Source: Willaertia magna
Taxonomy: Eukaryota > Heterolobosea > Eutetramitea > Acrasida > Naegleriidae
Assembly: GCA_902984215.1 (NCBI GenBank)
Contig: CADWAF010000740.1
Coordinates: 1-10,170, forward strand
Length of the DNA stretch: 10,170 nucleotides
Direction: 5' to 3'
Shown here piece after piece: positions 1 to 7,270 of this stretch (its first letter is position 1; each line of letters begins with the position of its first letter). Under the pieces are notes generated by a model. The model worked only from the letters and a program-made list of their open reading frames with translations, had not been told where the DNA came from and ran no database searches. Made by a program: the position numbers and the translations under genes.

Positions 1-317
1 TTCATATTTTTTAATTGGAATATTCTGTTCAATCCAAGCAGATGAAAAAACAACGTCATTAAGTGATTGTTTTGGTAAAATATTTCTTGTAATTTTACCA
101 AATTTTCTTTGACTATAGCATAGATCATGTGTTTTATTTAAATTTGACAAAATATCACATAAAATTTTTTTTCCTTCCGATGTAAAAAATAACCAATGTT
201 TAATAATATCAATAAAATTAAATTTATTAGTAAACAAACTTAAAAAATATGGAAAAAATAATAAACACCAATTATTACTTTCCATATTTGTTAATTCGGT
301 AGTTGTTGTTGTTGTTG
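1..317. repeat. Terminal direct repeat, left copy
   Basis: Base for base identical to 9854-10170 with an offset of 9853 and the same orientation. I checked both ends and several internal blocks and found no mismatch. It covers the N-terminal part of the protein A reading frame and ends in a (GTT)n tract. Both copies touch a window edge, so their true outer limits cannot be seen. The simplest readings are a circular molecule of 9,853 bp or a tandem array of that period. Two separate copies of a longer AT-rich repeat are also possible. Confidence 0.97.
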
Positions 318-414
318 GTATGTATTTAAAGTTATTGGTAAAAAAAATATTATTATTTGGTCTTATATATCTGTTAATACAAGCTTCTTCACTAGAGCAT
401 CTAAGTGGGAACAT
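1..414 (-). CDS. Protein A, N-terminal part (runs off the left edge)
   Basis: Open minus-strand frame from an ATG at 412-414 to the window edge. It is preceded upstream by an in-frame TAA at 487-489, so the ATG at 414 is the first possible start. The predicted N-terminus begins MFPLRCSSEEACINRYI, then has a run of Thr encoded by (ACA)n at about 301-315 and continues into the MESNNWC segment. Bases 1-317 are identical to the right end of the window, where the same frame continues to 9227. This is therefore the missing 5' end of that gene if the ends join, or the start of a second copy. The ATG lies 41 nt after the stop of protein B. No named domain is recognised in this part. Confidence 0.6.
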   Translation of the reverse strand, partial: MFPLRCSSEEACINRYIRPNNNIFFTNNFKYIPTTTTTTELTNMESNNWCLLFFPYFLSLFTNKFNFIDIIKHWLFFTSEGKKILCDILSNLNKTHDLCYSQRKFGKITRNILPKQSLNDVVFSSAWIEQNIPIKKYE

Positions 415-436
415 TTTTTTAATACAAATAATTATT

Positions 437-442
437 TTTATT
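437..442 (-). terminator. AATAAA polyadenylation signal after protein B
   Basis: The plus strand reads tttatt, which is AATAAA on the minus strand, 13 nt past the protein B stop codon at 456-458. It leaves almost no room before the ATG of protein A at 414. If used, the poly(A) site would fall at or inside the start of A. Confidence 0.4.
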
Positions 443-455
443 TTTTCTGAAAATT

Positions 456-1250
456 TTAACAATATTGCCAAGCTGGTGTGTTCAATTTAGTATTGTAGAA
501 TTCTGTTGTATATGTAAATTCAATTCTTAAATAATGTAATTGTGGTTTAAACACAAAAGTTAAACATTTACACTCCGCTCTATACATTACTTCATCACAA
601 CCCATCCATTTCTTTAAATACCAATATTTGGTAGCTAATGGTGGAAGTAAATTATTTTCATTGGATTTCCAAGTGAAAATATGAATATCTAATTGTCTTC
701 CTTCACTTGAACTTCTATTATCTTTTATATGTTGTTTTTTACTTTTAATGAGTATAGGTTTTACTACATTTAATTTAGTAACAAAAAATAATAATGCAGT
801 TAAATCATTTGGTAATGTAAACACTAAATTTTGTCTCCAATCCACAGTTTTACAATTATCTACATTCATTCTTAATAAAATTTTTTGTTCTATAATGGTG
901 TTTAACTCATTAATTCTACTAAAATAATACTCCAGTGATTGTTGTGGTAAATTAATGTTGTAAGAATTTTCTGCATTATTTGGAATAATAAAAAATTGTA
1001 GTCTTGATACAAAATCTTGATCAAAATTTAACCAATTAATATTTTCTGTAACCATATTTATATTTTCTATGTTGTTTGATACTTTTTGTGTAGTTGTTTT
1101 TATTAAATTATTATTAATTTCTTTTCTTTTAGAAACACCAGTTTCAATAATAAATTTAATGTTGGTTTTTTTTTGCTTTTTAGTTTTATATTTATTAAAT
1201 TTAATGGATTCAGGTGTTTCTATTACGAAGGTGTATTGTTTGTTTTTCAT
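456..1250 (-). CDS. Protein B, unknown 264-aa protein of the AT-rich block
   Basis: ATG at 1248-1250, TAA at 456-458. The N-terminal 40 residues are Lys-rich and contain two related short segments, FVIETPES and FIIETGVS, which suggests a small internal duplication. The rest is Asn/Ile-rich with Trp-containing blocks (residues about 70-85 and 130-145) and a C-terminal stretch with three Cys and several aromatic residues (about 205-264). I see no signal peptide or membrane helix. Composition is far richer in A+T than the neighbouring GIY-YIG gene and matches protein A. It lies directly upstream of A on the same strand, which suggests the two belong to one module. I recognise no family. Confidence 0.7.
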   Translation of the reverse strand: MKNKQYTFVIETPESIKFNKYKTKKQKKTNIKFIIETGVSKRKEINNNLIKTTTQKVSNNIENINMVTENINWLNFDQDFVSRLQFFIIPNNAENSYNINLPQQSLEYYFSRINELNTIIEQKILLRMNVDNCKTVDWRQNLVFTLPNDLTALLFFVTKLNVVKPILIKSKKQHIKDNRSSSEGRQLDIHIFTWKSNENNLLPPLATKYWYLKKWMGCDEVMYRAECKCLTFVFKPQLHYLRIEFTYTTEFYNTKLNTPAWQYC

Positions 1251-1257
1251 ATTGTAG

Positions 1258-1593
1258 TTTTGGTATCTTAAGTTTCTTGTTGTTGAGTGTTTTTTTGAAT
1301 TTTATTAAAAACCCATTTTTCAGAGCATAGCGTGTGGTTGGTCATTGTTTTATTTTTTTTGCGTTGTCGTACCTACCACAACAGGTTTAACGAGCGAAGA
1401 CCACCCCGTGCAACCTGCGATACAACTACATTTTAAAATCTGTTGTTTTTTCTGGTATTGCTGTTTCGCAAAATAAAGTGTTTTATTTACCAACTAAAAA
1501 CAAACTGAAGTAAATCTGCAGATTGAACTAAGGTATGTGAAAATTATTTCTAAACAAATCGAAGTGTCAGCTGTTTCATTTATTCAAGAAAAA
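1258..1593. other. Intergenic region between protein B and the GIY-YIG gene
   Basis: This 336-bp divergent spacer probably holds promoters for both flanking genes. It contains a conspicuously GC-richer islet at about 1361-1432 with nested short inverted repeats: GTTGT 1363-1367 with ACAAC 1422-1426, and CAGGTT 1382-1387 with AACCTG 1412-1417. It also contains GCATAGCGTGTGG at about 1324-1336, a weak relative of the GCATAGAGTGG found in the 7.8-kb hairpins. On the minus strand the islet is open for roughly 46 codons, which is too short to call a gene. Confidence 0.5.
1533..1570 (+). other. Candidate 5'-UTR intron of the GIY-YIG gene
   Basis: The sequence AAG followed by GTATGT is a textbook eukaryotic 5' splice site, and GTGTCAG at 1564-1570 is a plausible 3' site. 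The result is a 38-nt intron ending 23 nt before the ATG at 1594. The frame used from 1594 is also open through this stretch, but only from a GTG, so a non-coding leader is preferred. It is very short for a spliceosomal intron and unproven. Confidence 0.3.
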
Positions 1594-2793
1594 ATGCCGG
1601 TAAACGAAGAAGAAATAGAAATAGAAGATGAAACAGACGATAGACATCACCAAGAAGAAGAAAGCACAACATCTTCAGATAATGAAAGCACAAATAGTTC
1701 CAGTACTAAAATAACTAACTCAAACACTTTAGTTAATGAAAACACATCTCTTGTTCCAGTTCAACAAAAAATTGACGTTCAAACAATGATTGGTAATTTA
1801 AAACAATATAGTGCTGAAGAATTGAAATTGTTGATGAAAGAATTTAATTCTCTTCATTTATGCATGAACGAAAGATATTTAAAAATAGAGACTTCTCGAC
1901 CAAGGATTTATGTAATTTTATTAAAAGTATTTAAAGTAAAAGTAGTACTGAATGGAAAAGAACAAGAAAATAATGACATTTTTGTAATGAAAATTGGTTT
2001 TACACAGGCAGACAATGATGACAGACACAACAACATAATTAATTCATTAAATAGAAAAGGTTTTGAAGCTTCGTTACATGCCGAATTTGCTATTAAAGTT
2101 AATGAAAACATGAAAACTTACAAACAATTTATTCGTCAAGAAAAATTATTTAGACAAAAATGCAGTTTAAGAAATTTCAAAGAAGAAGAAATGAAAAAGG
2201 TAGGAATTCCAAATTCTTGTGGTCCAACAGAATATATTTTAGGTTATCTTCCGTGGGTAAATAAAACTCCTGAAGAAGTGACACGCGCAGAATATGAAAA
2301 ACCTGAAAACCCTTTTTCAACAGTATTAATAACTGGAAAAGATTGGAATGAAGAAGTTTTTACAACAACACAATGTTTACTATGTCATGAAAGTATTGAA
2401 AAAAACAAAGAATGTTATTGTGAAAGCTGCAAGTGTAACAATATGTGTGAGGATTGTGTCGTTGATTGCAAAAGTTGTCTTGACTTTGTGTGTGAGGAGT
2501 GCGTTCTTGAATGCGTTGACAAAAATTGTAAAAAAAGACTTTGCGGTGGGTGTGCCATAAAATGTGATTCTTGTCGTGAGCCTGGTTGTTTGGGATGTAT
2601 TAATTTTGAATGTAGTAGATGCGAAGAAAACTTGTGTAGTAGTTGTGTTGAGAAATGTGGAGGTAAAGATTGCAATCGTTGGTTTTGTGACGAATGTCTT
2701 GAAAACAGGTGTAATAGTTGTGAGCAATACTATTGTGGCAATTGTGCCATTTTTCTAAAATCAGATTTGGTGGTTTGCACAAATTGTATTTAA
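1594..2793 (+). CDS. GIY-YIG-like domain protein with C-terminal Cys-repeat (zinc-binding) tail
   Basis: A 399-aa protein starting at ATG 1594 (context AAAAAATGCC). The in-frame upstream codon at 1537 is GTG and unlikely to be used. Residues 1-60 are acidic and Ser/Asn-rich, probably disordered; 65-100 look helical. Residues about 104-215 resemble the GIY-YIG fold of the T5orf172/MUG113 type: IYV at 105-107, KIGFT at 133-137, R144, and candidate catalytic Glu at E183 (RQEKLFR) or E213 (GPTEYI). Residues 261-398 hold 34 Cys in about 139 residues, arranged as roughly seven tandem units of 15-18 residues with the pattern C-x2/4-C-x3/5-C-x2-C. These look like stacked zinc-binding knuckles. It converges on the DUF2828 gene with overlapping stop codons. 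A nuclease or nucleic-acid-binding role is inferred from the fold; no substrate is evident. Confidence 0.8.
   Translation: MPVNEEEIEIEDETDDRHHQEEESTTSSDNESTNSSSTKITNSNTLVNENTSLVPVQQKIDVQTMIGNLKQYSAEELKLLMKEFNSLHLCMNERYLKIETSRPRIYVILLKVFKVKVVLNGKEQENNDIFVMKIGFTQADNDDRHNNIINSLNRKGFEASLHAEFAIKVNENMKTYKQFIRQEKLFRQKCSLRNFKEEEMKKVGIPNSCGPTEYILGYLPWVNKTPEEVTRAEYEKPENPFSTVLITGKDWNEEVFTTTQCLLCHESIEKNKECYCESCKCNNMCEDCVVDCKSCLDFVCEECVLECVDKNCKKRLCGGCAIKCDSCREPGCLGCINFECSRCEENLCSSCVEKCGGKDCNRWFCDECLENRCNSCEQYYCGNCAIFLKSDLVVCTNCI
2790..2793. other. Overlapping convergent stop codons (TTAA)
   Basis: The plus-strand GIY-YIG gene ends with TAA at 2791-2793 and the minus-strand DUF2828 frame ends with TAA read from 2792-2790. 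Both stops share one TTAA tetranucleotide, so each 3' UTR must run antisense through the other gene's coding region. Confidence 0.85.
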
Positions 2794-2883
2794 TCCACAA
2801 TAATTAATTTTTCATATCTCTTTCCAGAAATACATTTTCCAATAATTTGTAAAATATCAAAATTATCATCATTAATCATTTGT

Positions 2884-2889
2884 AATAAA
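2884..2889 (+). terminator. AATAAA signal for the GIY-YIG gene
   Basis: A perfect AATAAA lies 91 nt past the TAA of the plus-strand gene, inside the antisense strand of the DUF2828 C-terminal coding region. This fits a 3' UTR that overlaps the convergent gene. Confidence 0.4.
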
Positions 2890-3135
2890 CTACTACTAAA
2901 TCCAGACATTAATCCAACACCAGTTCCACTATCAACAGTAACTGGAACATTTTCATAATTACCATTTAAATTCCAAAAGATTACTTGTGGCATTTCATAT
3001 CCGCTCTTTTCAAATTTCATTTTCATCATTTCAAAGTCAGTTGTCATATTAGCAGTATTAGTTGTACAACAACTATCAAATTGCATGTCAGAGAAAATTA
3101 AAATCTTTTTAATCATTTCTTCTTTTGGAACGTTA

Positions 3136-5064
3136 TTATCTTTTGCTTTTTGTAAAATTAGTTTTAACAGTTTCTTTTACCGTTTTACAACCAGAAATAT
3201 CAAAAAATTCTGGTGTTGAACTAAATGTACAAAGCTTATTGTGAAAAACACCATTATTCACTTGAGCACATAATATTCCTAAAGAAATACAAACTTCAAG
3301 TGGTGATGGTGATCCATAACAACAAGCCATTGAACCAGATACATCACATACTGGCATTATATTTAATAATCCTTTTGATTCTTTTTTAGTTTGTTCTACC
3401 ATGTCTTTCCATTGTAATTCAATTGTTTTTTCTTCCATTGCCGTTAAACTATCACAACCATAGTTAATGAATGGAGATAATATTTGATGAGGAAATAAAG
3501 CTTTAGATGCAATCTTTTTTTCTCCCTTTTCAACGGCTGATAAGAATTGTAAAAATCTATCAGCGTCATGATTTTCAAATAGTTTTTTACAATTTTTCAT
3601 ACATACAGATGGAACTCTTTCATAAGGTAATTCATTCCATCTATTTTGTGACATGTACGTTTCAATTACTGGCGTTTCTTTTCTTAATGGAGTTAAAACT
3701 TCTTTTTGATATTTAATTTTTGCTAAATACCTATAAACTTGTTCATCTGTAAATCCTTCATCTCCCTTTCCTTCTTTTCTTTCAGTTAATTGGATACCTT
3801 CTTCTTTTCCATATGGGAACATGGCATATGCTATTTTCTTTGCAATTCCATTTAGTTCTTTATCGAAAGAAGTGGCAACTGAAGGAGCCCATTTAGCACA
3901 CAATGAAACACTTAAATGTTTGTTATTTTCACTATCTTGCGACTTTTTCTTTAAAATTTCTAAATCTTTTTTAAGTTGAGTGACAAATAGCTCAATTACT
4001 TTATCGTAAAGTTTATCGTAAGTTAATTTTTGTTTCTCAAATTGAATTTTTGATAAGTGAACTTGATCCAACATTTCTTTATATTTCTTAACTAAATTTT
4101 TATAAACCTTTTCGTGAATTAAAATCTCTGGTCTCTTCTTATCTTGAAAATTAGCAACGTCAACAGTAGTGCTATTATTATTAGTGCTGATATTATTGTT
4201 ACTTTCTGCCTCATTAACACTTTCTTGCTTGTTGCTATCTAAATTTTTGCTCTTGTTGTTATTGTTTTTATTGTCATTTCGTTCTTTAAACATCTTTTGT
4301 TTTAAAGTTTTTTGTTCCAATCTTAGTTCTTCTTCCATCTTTCTACTTGCTTCATATTCATCATAATTTAAAACTAATTGTTTTGGATTAACATTGGCAT
4401 TAAAAGCTTCTTTAAAAATCAAATCAAAATCTCTTGTCTTTTCAACTGCCAATTTCACAAACTGTTTTGAAATTGGTCTCGCTAATTTATTGGCATAAAA
4501 TTTACTATAATATCTCGAATGTTGTCTTTCATCTAGATAAGAACCTCCAAACTTTAAATATCTTAATATTTCTAAATAATCTTTCCAATAACCAAAATAA
4601 GAAATACTTTTAAAATTTTCTAATAAAGTTTGTGGATGATTAATTGCTAACCATCTAATACATTCATAAAAGATTTCCTTTTCTTTCTTTCCTTTAACTA
4701 CATCTCTAATAAAAAAGATAATTTTTAAAGTGAATAAAGGATTTTCTTCCCAACTGTTATTTAATTTTTCGTGTATTTTTGTTTGTGAAATACCTTTAAC
4801 TGTGAAATAAAAAAAGTCAACCAATCCACTTTTTGAGCTTTTATGTGTTGGACTACCATTTTCAGTAAATGCTGAATTCTCATTTGTTGTAAATAGATTC
4901 GAAACTAAATCGTTGAGTGAAGAAGGTTGAAAAGCTGTTTGGTGGAATAGCCTTTTACTGCTTAGATTATTATTGCCTTGTTTTATTAAATTGAGTTGTG
5001 GGGAAATGTTTGTTTGGGAGTAACATTTGTTAGTGAGCTTAATTAATTTAAACCTTTTTAACAT
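3136..5064 (-). CDS. DUF2828 (VWA-like) domain protein, main frame
   Basis: 642 codons from the ATG at 5062-5064; an in-frame TTG at 5080-5082 is not a credible start. The first 20 residues are basic with no acid residue (MLKRFKLIKLTNKC), which could be a mitochondrial presequence. DUF2828 hallmarks follow: the RWLAINHPQTLL and FGYWKDYLEIL region near residues 120-155, an Asn/Lys-rich coiled-coil-like insert about 220-380, AKWAPS, the YLAKIKYQKEVLTPLR block, RWNELPYERVPSVCMK, SKALFPHQIL, and the MIDAS-type motif DVSGSM at 574-579. The frame ends with TAA at 3136-3138, while the rest of the domain continues in another frame. Molecular function of DUF2828 is unknown; a metal-dependent VWA/TROVE-like binding surface is inferred. 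The gene is probably broken, or the window has an error here. Confidence 0.85.
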   Translation of the reverse strand: MLKRFKLIKLTNKCYSQTNISPQLNLIKQGNNNLSSKRLFHQTAFQPSSLNDLVSNLFTTNENSAFTENGSPTHKSSKSGLVDFFYFTVKGISQTKIHEKLNNSWEENPLFTLKIIFFIRDVVKGKKEKEIFYECIRWLAINHPQTLLENFKSISYFGYWKDYLEILRYLKFGGSYLDERQHSRYYSKFYANKLARPISKQFVKLAVEKTRDFDLIFKEAFNANVNPKQLVLNYDEYEASRKMEEELRLEQKTLKQKMFKERNDNKNNNNKSKNLDSNKQESVNEAESNNNISTNNNSTTVDVANFQDKKRPEILIHEKVYKNLVKKYKEMLDQVHLSKIQFEKQKLTYDKLYDKVIELFVTQLKKDLEILKKKSQDSENNKHLSVSLCAKWAPSVATSFDKELNGIAKKIAYAMFPYGKEEGIQLTERKEGKGDEGFTDEQVYRYLAKIKYQKEVLTPLRKETPVIETYMSQNRWNELPYERVPSVCMKNCKKLFENHDADRFLQFLSAVEKGEKKIASKALFPHQILSPFINYGCDSLTAMEEKTIELQWKDMVEQTKKESKGLLNIMPVCDVSGSMACCYGSPSPLEVCISLGILCAQVNNGVFHNKLCTFSSTPEFFDISGCKTVKETVKTNFTKSKR

Positions 5065-5343
5065 GACAATAGTTTTGACCAATTAATTAATGTAGTGAAC
5101 TATTTGGTTTTGTTTTTTTTTTGATTTTTTGAAAAGCTTTGGTTGTGGTTTTTGGAGATTAGAACTCTTTAGTTTTTGATTGAGTTTACAAAATGTCACA
5201 CAATCACATTCGTTAATTAAATCTCCAAATAGACAAGTTAATATTTTCTAAAATACAAGATAACTAGTAGTATTGGTTTAGATTTTAATAAATAATCTGT
5301 GATAATATTCACAGTAAGTTAAAATTTCTGGATTCTTTTTTTT

Positions 5344-5357
5344 TTCTTTCGAAAGAA
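5344..5357. promoter_or_regulatory. 14-bp perfect palindrome
   Basis: TTCTTTCGAAAGAA is its own reverse complement and sits 62 bp upstream of the Chibby ATG, directly before the E2F-like element. It could be a dimeric factor site. The sequence was read directly; the function is a guess. Confidence 0.45.
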
Positions 5358-5362
5358 CCAAC

Positions 5363-5374
5363 TTTTTGGCGGGA
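5363..5374 (+). promoter_or_regulatory. E2F/DP-like site (TTTTTGGCGGGA)
   Basis: The reverse complement contains CCCGCCAAA, which matches the E2F consensus TTTSSCGC in its CCCGCC variant. It is 45 bp upstream of the Chibby ATG in otherwise AT-rich DNA. A second partial element, GAGCGGGAAGA, lies at 5399-5409, ten bases before the ATG. Cell-cycle control of a basal-body gene would make sense, but this is motif matching only. Confidence 0.35.
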
Positions 5375-5418
5375 CAACAAACGGTTGCGTAAAAATAAGA
5401 GCGGGAAGATAGAAGATA

Positions 5419-6054
5419 ATGTCTTCTAAATTTCAAAAAAAAATTGTAAATACAACCTATATAGACCACAAACACAAAATGAAAAAGTTAATGTTAGTAA
5501 AGAGTTTCATCTCTAGACCTGAGAAGACTGGATTAGAAACTACTACACTGCCCAATAGAAAAACACCAATAGAATGTAGATTAGGGCAAATGAAAATAAA
5601 GCTTAACCCAGAGGGTACTTTTGAATACCTAGGAGAAGTAGGCAATGATGAATTTGTAGAACTAAATCAAACCGAATTATCAAAACTTAAACAACACGCT
5701 TTAGAATTGGAAGAGGAAAACGCTTGCCTTAAACTAAAGAATGAAATATTACTGGATTTGTTAGCAACTACAAGCCTAGATGCAAAATATTTAGAACAAA
5801 CTTTATTAAAGATTAAAAGGGAAGGATTAGAGGAAAACTCTGCTCCTGCACCAGTTTCTAATCATTCTTCCTCTTCGAAAAATGTTTCTTCTAAAGAGTC
5901 TAAAGAGGCGCAACACAGTAAGGAAGTCGTTAAGGAAACGAATGAGAAAAAGATTGTACCAAAGAAAAAACAACAAATTTCGACTGAAAAGAAAGTTGTG
6001 AAAACTTCTTCTCACGGAACAGAAATTGTTTCAAGACATCAACAAGTAGTATAA
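5419..6054 (+). CDS. CBY1-like: Chibby family protein (basal body / ciliary transition zone)
   Basis: 211 aa from ATG 5419 to TAA 6052-6054. The central part, residues about 28-135, follows the Chibby layout: a basic FISRPEKTG...NRKTP segment, a short beta-like stretch (CRLGQMKIKLNPEGTFEYLG), then a leucine-zipper coiled coil centred on LEEENACLKLKNEILLDLL, the family's LEEEN-x-LxLK-xxILLDxL signature. In animals Chibby acts at the distal centriole/basal body in ciliogenesis and also binds beta-catenin; only the first role is expected in a protist. The N-terminus is about 28 residues longer than in animal Chibby, and there is a Lys/Ser-rich, probably disordered, tail after residue 140. A downstream Met at residue 21 could be an alternative start. 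It converges with the dehydrogenase gene across 107 bp. Confidence 0.78.
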   Translation: MSSKFQKKIVNTTYIDHKHKMKKLMLVKSFISRPEKTGLETTTLPNRKTPIECRLGQMKIKLNPEGTFEYLGEVGNDEFVELNQTELSKLKQHALELEEENACLKLKNEILLDLLATTSLDAKYLEQTLLKIKREGLEENSAPAPVSNHSSSSKNVSSKESKEAQHSKEVVKETNEKKIVPKKKQQISTEKKVVKTSSHGTEIVSRHQQVV

Positions 6055-6082
6055 ATTGCAGGATATTTGAAAATTCTGTTTT

Positions 6083-6088
6083 TTTATT
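6083..6088 (-). terminator. AATAAA signal for the dehydrogenase gene
   Basis: The plus strand reads tttatt, giving AATAAA on the minus strand about 74 nt beyond the TAA at 6162-6164 and inside the 107-bp convergent spacer. No good AATAAA is seen for the Chibby transcript in the same spacer. Confidence 0.4.
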
Positions 6089-6161
6089 TGCTTTAAAATT
6101 ATTAAGAGTGATATTTACATTGAAGGTATTTAACTGGCTAGTTTCTCCTTCTACAGCCTAT

Positions 6162-7202
6162 TTAAACAATAAACTCGTTAACGTCTGATAGCTTTACTAA
6201 CTCCTTGCTATCTTCAAATAAATCAAACTGTTTCTTTTTATCATAGGATTCAGTAGAGGATGGCTTTTCAGTATCTCCATCGTAATATTTACTGGTAACA
6301 CCTTTTAATTCTTTATCAGTAATTAAACTTGTCAACTGAGAGCCTGACACTGCAGCACTTCTAAATCTTTTAGGGAAGAAATGATTTAATTTTGGTCCGA
6401 CGTTAAACCAAATAAATTGTAACATCTTATTGTAATCTCTTGCTAAACCAGTACCAGGCATTAATCCTGGATTAAAAGCATTTACTGTTATTTTACCTTT
6501 GTATAAAGGGTGTTGTTGCAAACGTGAAGACAACTCATAAGTAAATAATACGTTACACAACTTTGAAGTACAATATCTTGTCATTGCAATTTCACCTTCT
6601 TCCTCAATGTTTGGAAAAGCCATTTCCTTAACTGATTTTAATTGTGGAGGTGGCATTCTTTTCTTTTCTTCTGGGTTGTGTAAATCACTACTGACAATAA
6701 CAATTCTATTGTCGTCATAATTCTGAACGTCAAATAGTGGAAGTAAAAGATTTGTTAATAAAAAGTGACCAATATGGTTCACGCCAAATGTACTTTCATA
6801 ACCATCTTTTGTGTAATAAATATTTGTGTTTTGAACTCCTGCATTGCAAATGAGAGCACCCAACGGTGGAATTTCTTGTTTTTCCAATTTCTCTTTAAGT
6901 TTAGTTGCAAAAGAACGAATGGAAGCTAATGAAGATAAATCTATTGGAATAAAGTGAATATCAAATGAAGCTTCTTGACTAATGTGATGTTTTAATTGTT
7001 TTTCTTTAAATTCTTCTCTTAATTGGTCAGCTGCAGCCTTAACCTTAGTTTCATCTCTACAAGCCATTAGAACGTCCCACTCTCTATAGTTGTGAAACAC
7101 AAATTGTTTTGTAGATTCAAATCCTAAACCAAAATTTGCTCCAGTAATTACCACTGTTCTTTTTTTGACATTACTTTGAGTTTTACTTTTATTTTCCATC
7201 AT
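6162..7202 (-). CDS. Short-chain dehydrogenase/reductase, retinol dehydrogenase / POR-like
   Basis: 346 aa from the ATG at 7200-7202; ATGs at 7197-7199 and 7245-7247 are alternatives. Classical SDR features in order: the Rossmann glycine motif TGANFGLG at 20-27, ACRD at 47-50 (an Arg here usually means NADP(H)), the acidic PIDLS at 86-90, ICNAG at 118-122, the structural Asn in FGVNHIGHF (N142), catalytic Ser at 171/172 (IVSSDLHNP), the YCTSK active-site Tyr210 and Lys214, and NPG at 244-246 followed by TGLARD. The layout matches the retinol dehydrogenase / protochlorophyllide reductase-like branch, so it probably reduces or oxidises a hydrophobic carbonyl/alcohol substrate; the true substrate is unknown. 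No membrane segment or targeting peptide is clear. All catalytic residues are present, so it looks functional. The frame stays open upstream to 7667, but that extension is unrelated sequence. Confidence 0.9.
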   Translation of the reverse strand: MMENKSKTQSNVKKRTVVITGANFGLGFESTKQFVFHNYREWDVLMACRDETKVKAAADQLREEFKEKQLKHHISQEASFDIHFIPIDLSSLASIRSFATKLKEKLEKQEIPPLGALICNAGVQNTNIYYTKDGYESTFGVNHIGHFLLTNLLLPLFDVQNYDDNRIVIVSSDLHNPEEKKRMPPPQLKSVKEMAFPNIEEEGEIAMTRYCTSKLCNVLFTYELSSRLQQHPLYKGKITVNAFNPGLMPGTGLARDYNKMLQFIWFNVGPKLNHFFPKRFRSAAVSGSQLTSLITDKELKGVTSKYYDGDTEKPSSTESYDKKKQFDLFEDSKELVKLSDVNEFIV

Positions 7203-7270
7203 TATGTTATTATTATATGCTGTGAATGGTACCACTTTTGTAATCATAATCTTTTCAACAATTAAGTAAA

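Larger units (their letters stand above)
2790..3176 (-). pseudogene. DUF2828 C-terminal part, displaced reading frame
   Basis: This frame is open from 3176 (after a TAA at 3177-3179) to the TAA at 2790-2792. It carries the end of the DUF2828 VWA-like half: LILQKAKD followed by IKKILIFSDMQFD, a downstream VIFWNLNGNY segment, a GLMSGFSSSLL segment and a C-terminal Tyr-Glu-Lys-Leu. These are expected in this order in DUF2828 proteins. It lies one frame away from the main ORF, which ends at 3136. Although an ATG exists at 3114-3116, the family alignment starts before it, so this is a displaced continuation and not an independent gene. The sequence around 3139-3176 also lacks residues the family normally has here (see the finding). 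Confidence 0.75.
5065..5418. promoter_or_regulatory. Divergent promoter region, DUF2828 / Chibby
   Basis: This 354-bp spacer separates the DUF2828 ATG (minus) from the Chibby ATG (plus). The Chibby-proximal 80 bp carries an exact 14-bp palindrome and two GC-rich CGGGA elements described separately. T-rich and A-rich tracts occupy the rest. I see no ORF or RNA gene in it. Confidence 0.5.

Noticed and set aside
301..317. (GTT)n tract as a CRISPR-like or regulatory repeat
   Set aside because: A simple microsatellite in frame with protein A, encoding Thr residues; there are no spacers or repeated units beyond the triplet.
1537..1593. N-terminal extension of the GIY-YIG gene from 1537
   Set aside because: The codon is GTG, not ATG, and it overlaps a consensus splice donor (GTATGT). 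The ATG at 1594 is the credible start.
2348..2800. Several antisense and offset ORFs over the Cys-repeat region
   Set aside because: They are by-products of repetitive TGT/TGC codons; their peptides are low-complexity Thr/Ser/His or Val-rich with no domain pattern.
5065..5082. DUF2828 start at 5082
   Set aside because: The codon on the minus strand is TTG; the first ATG in frame is at 5062-5064.
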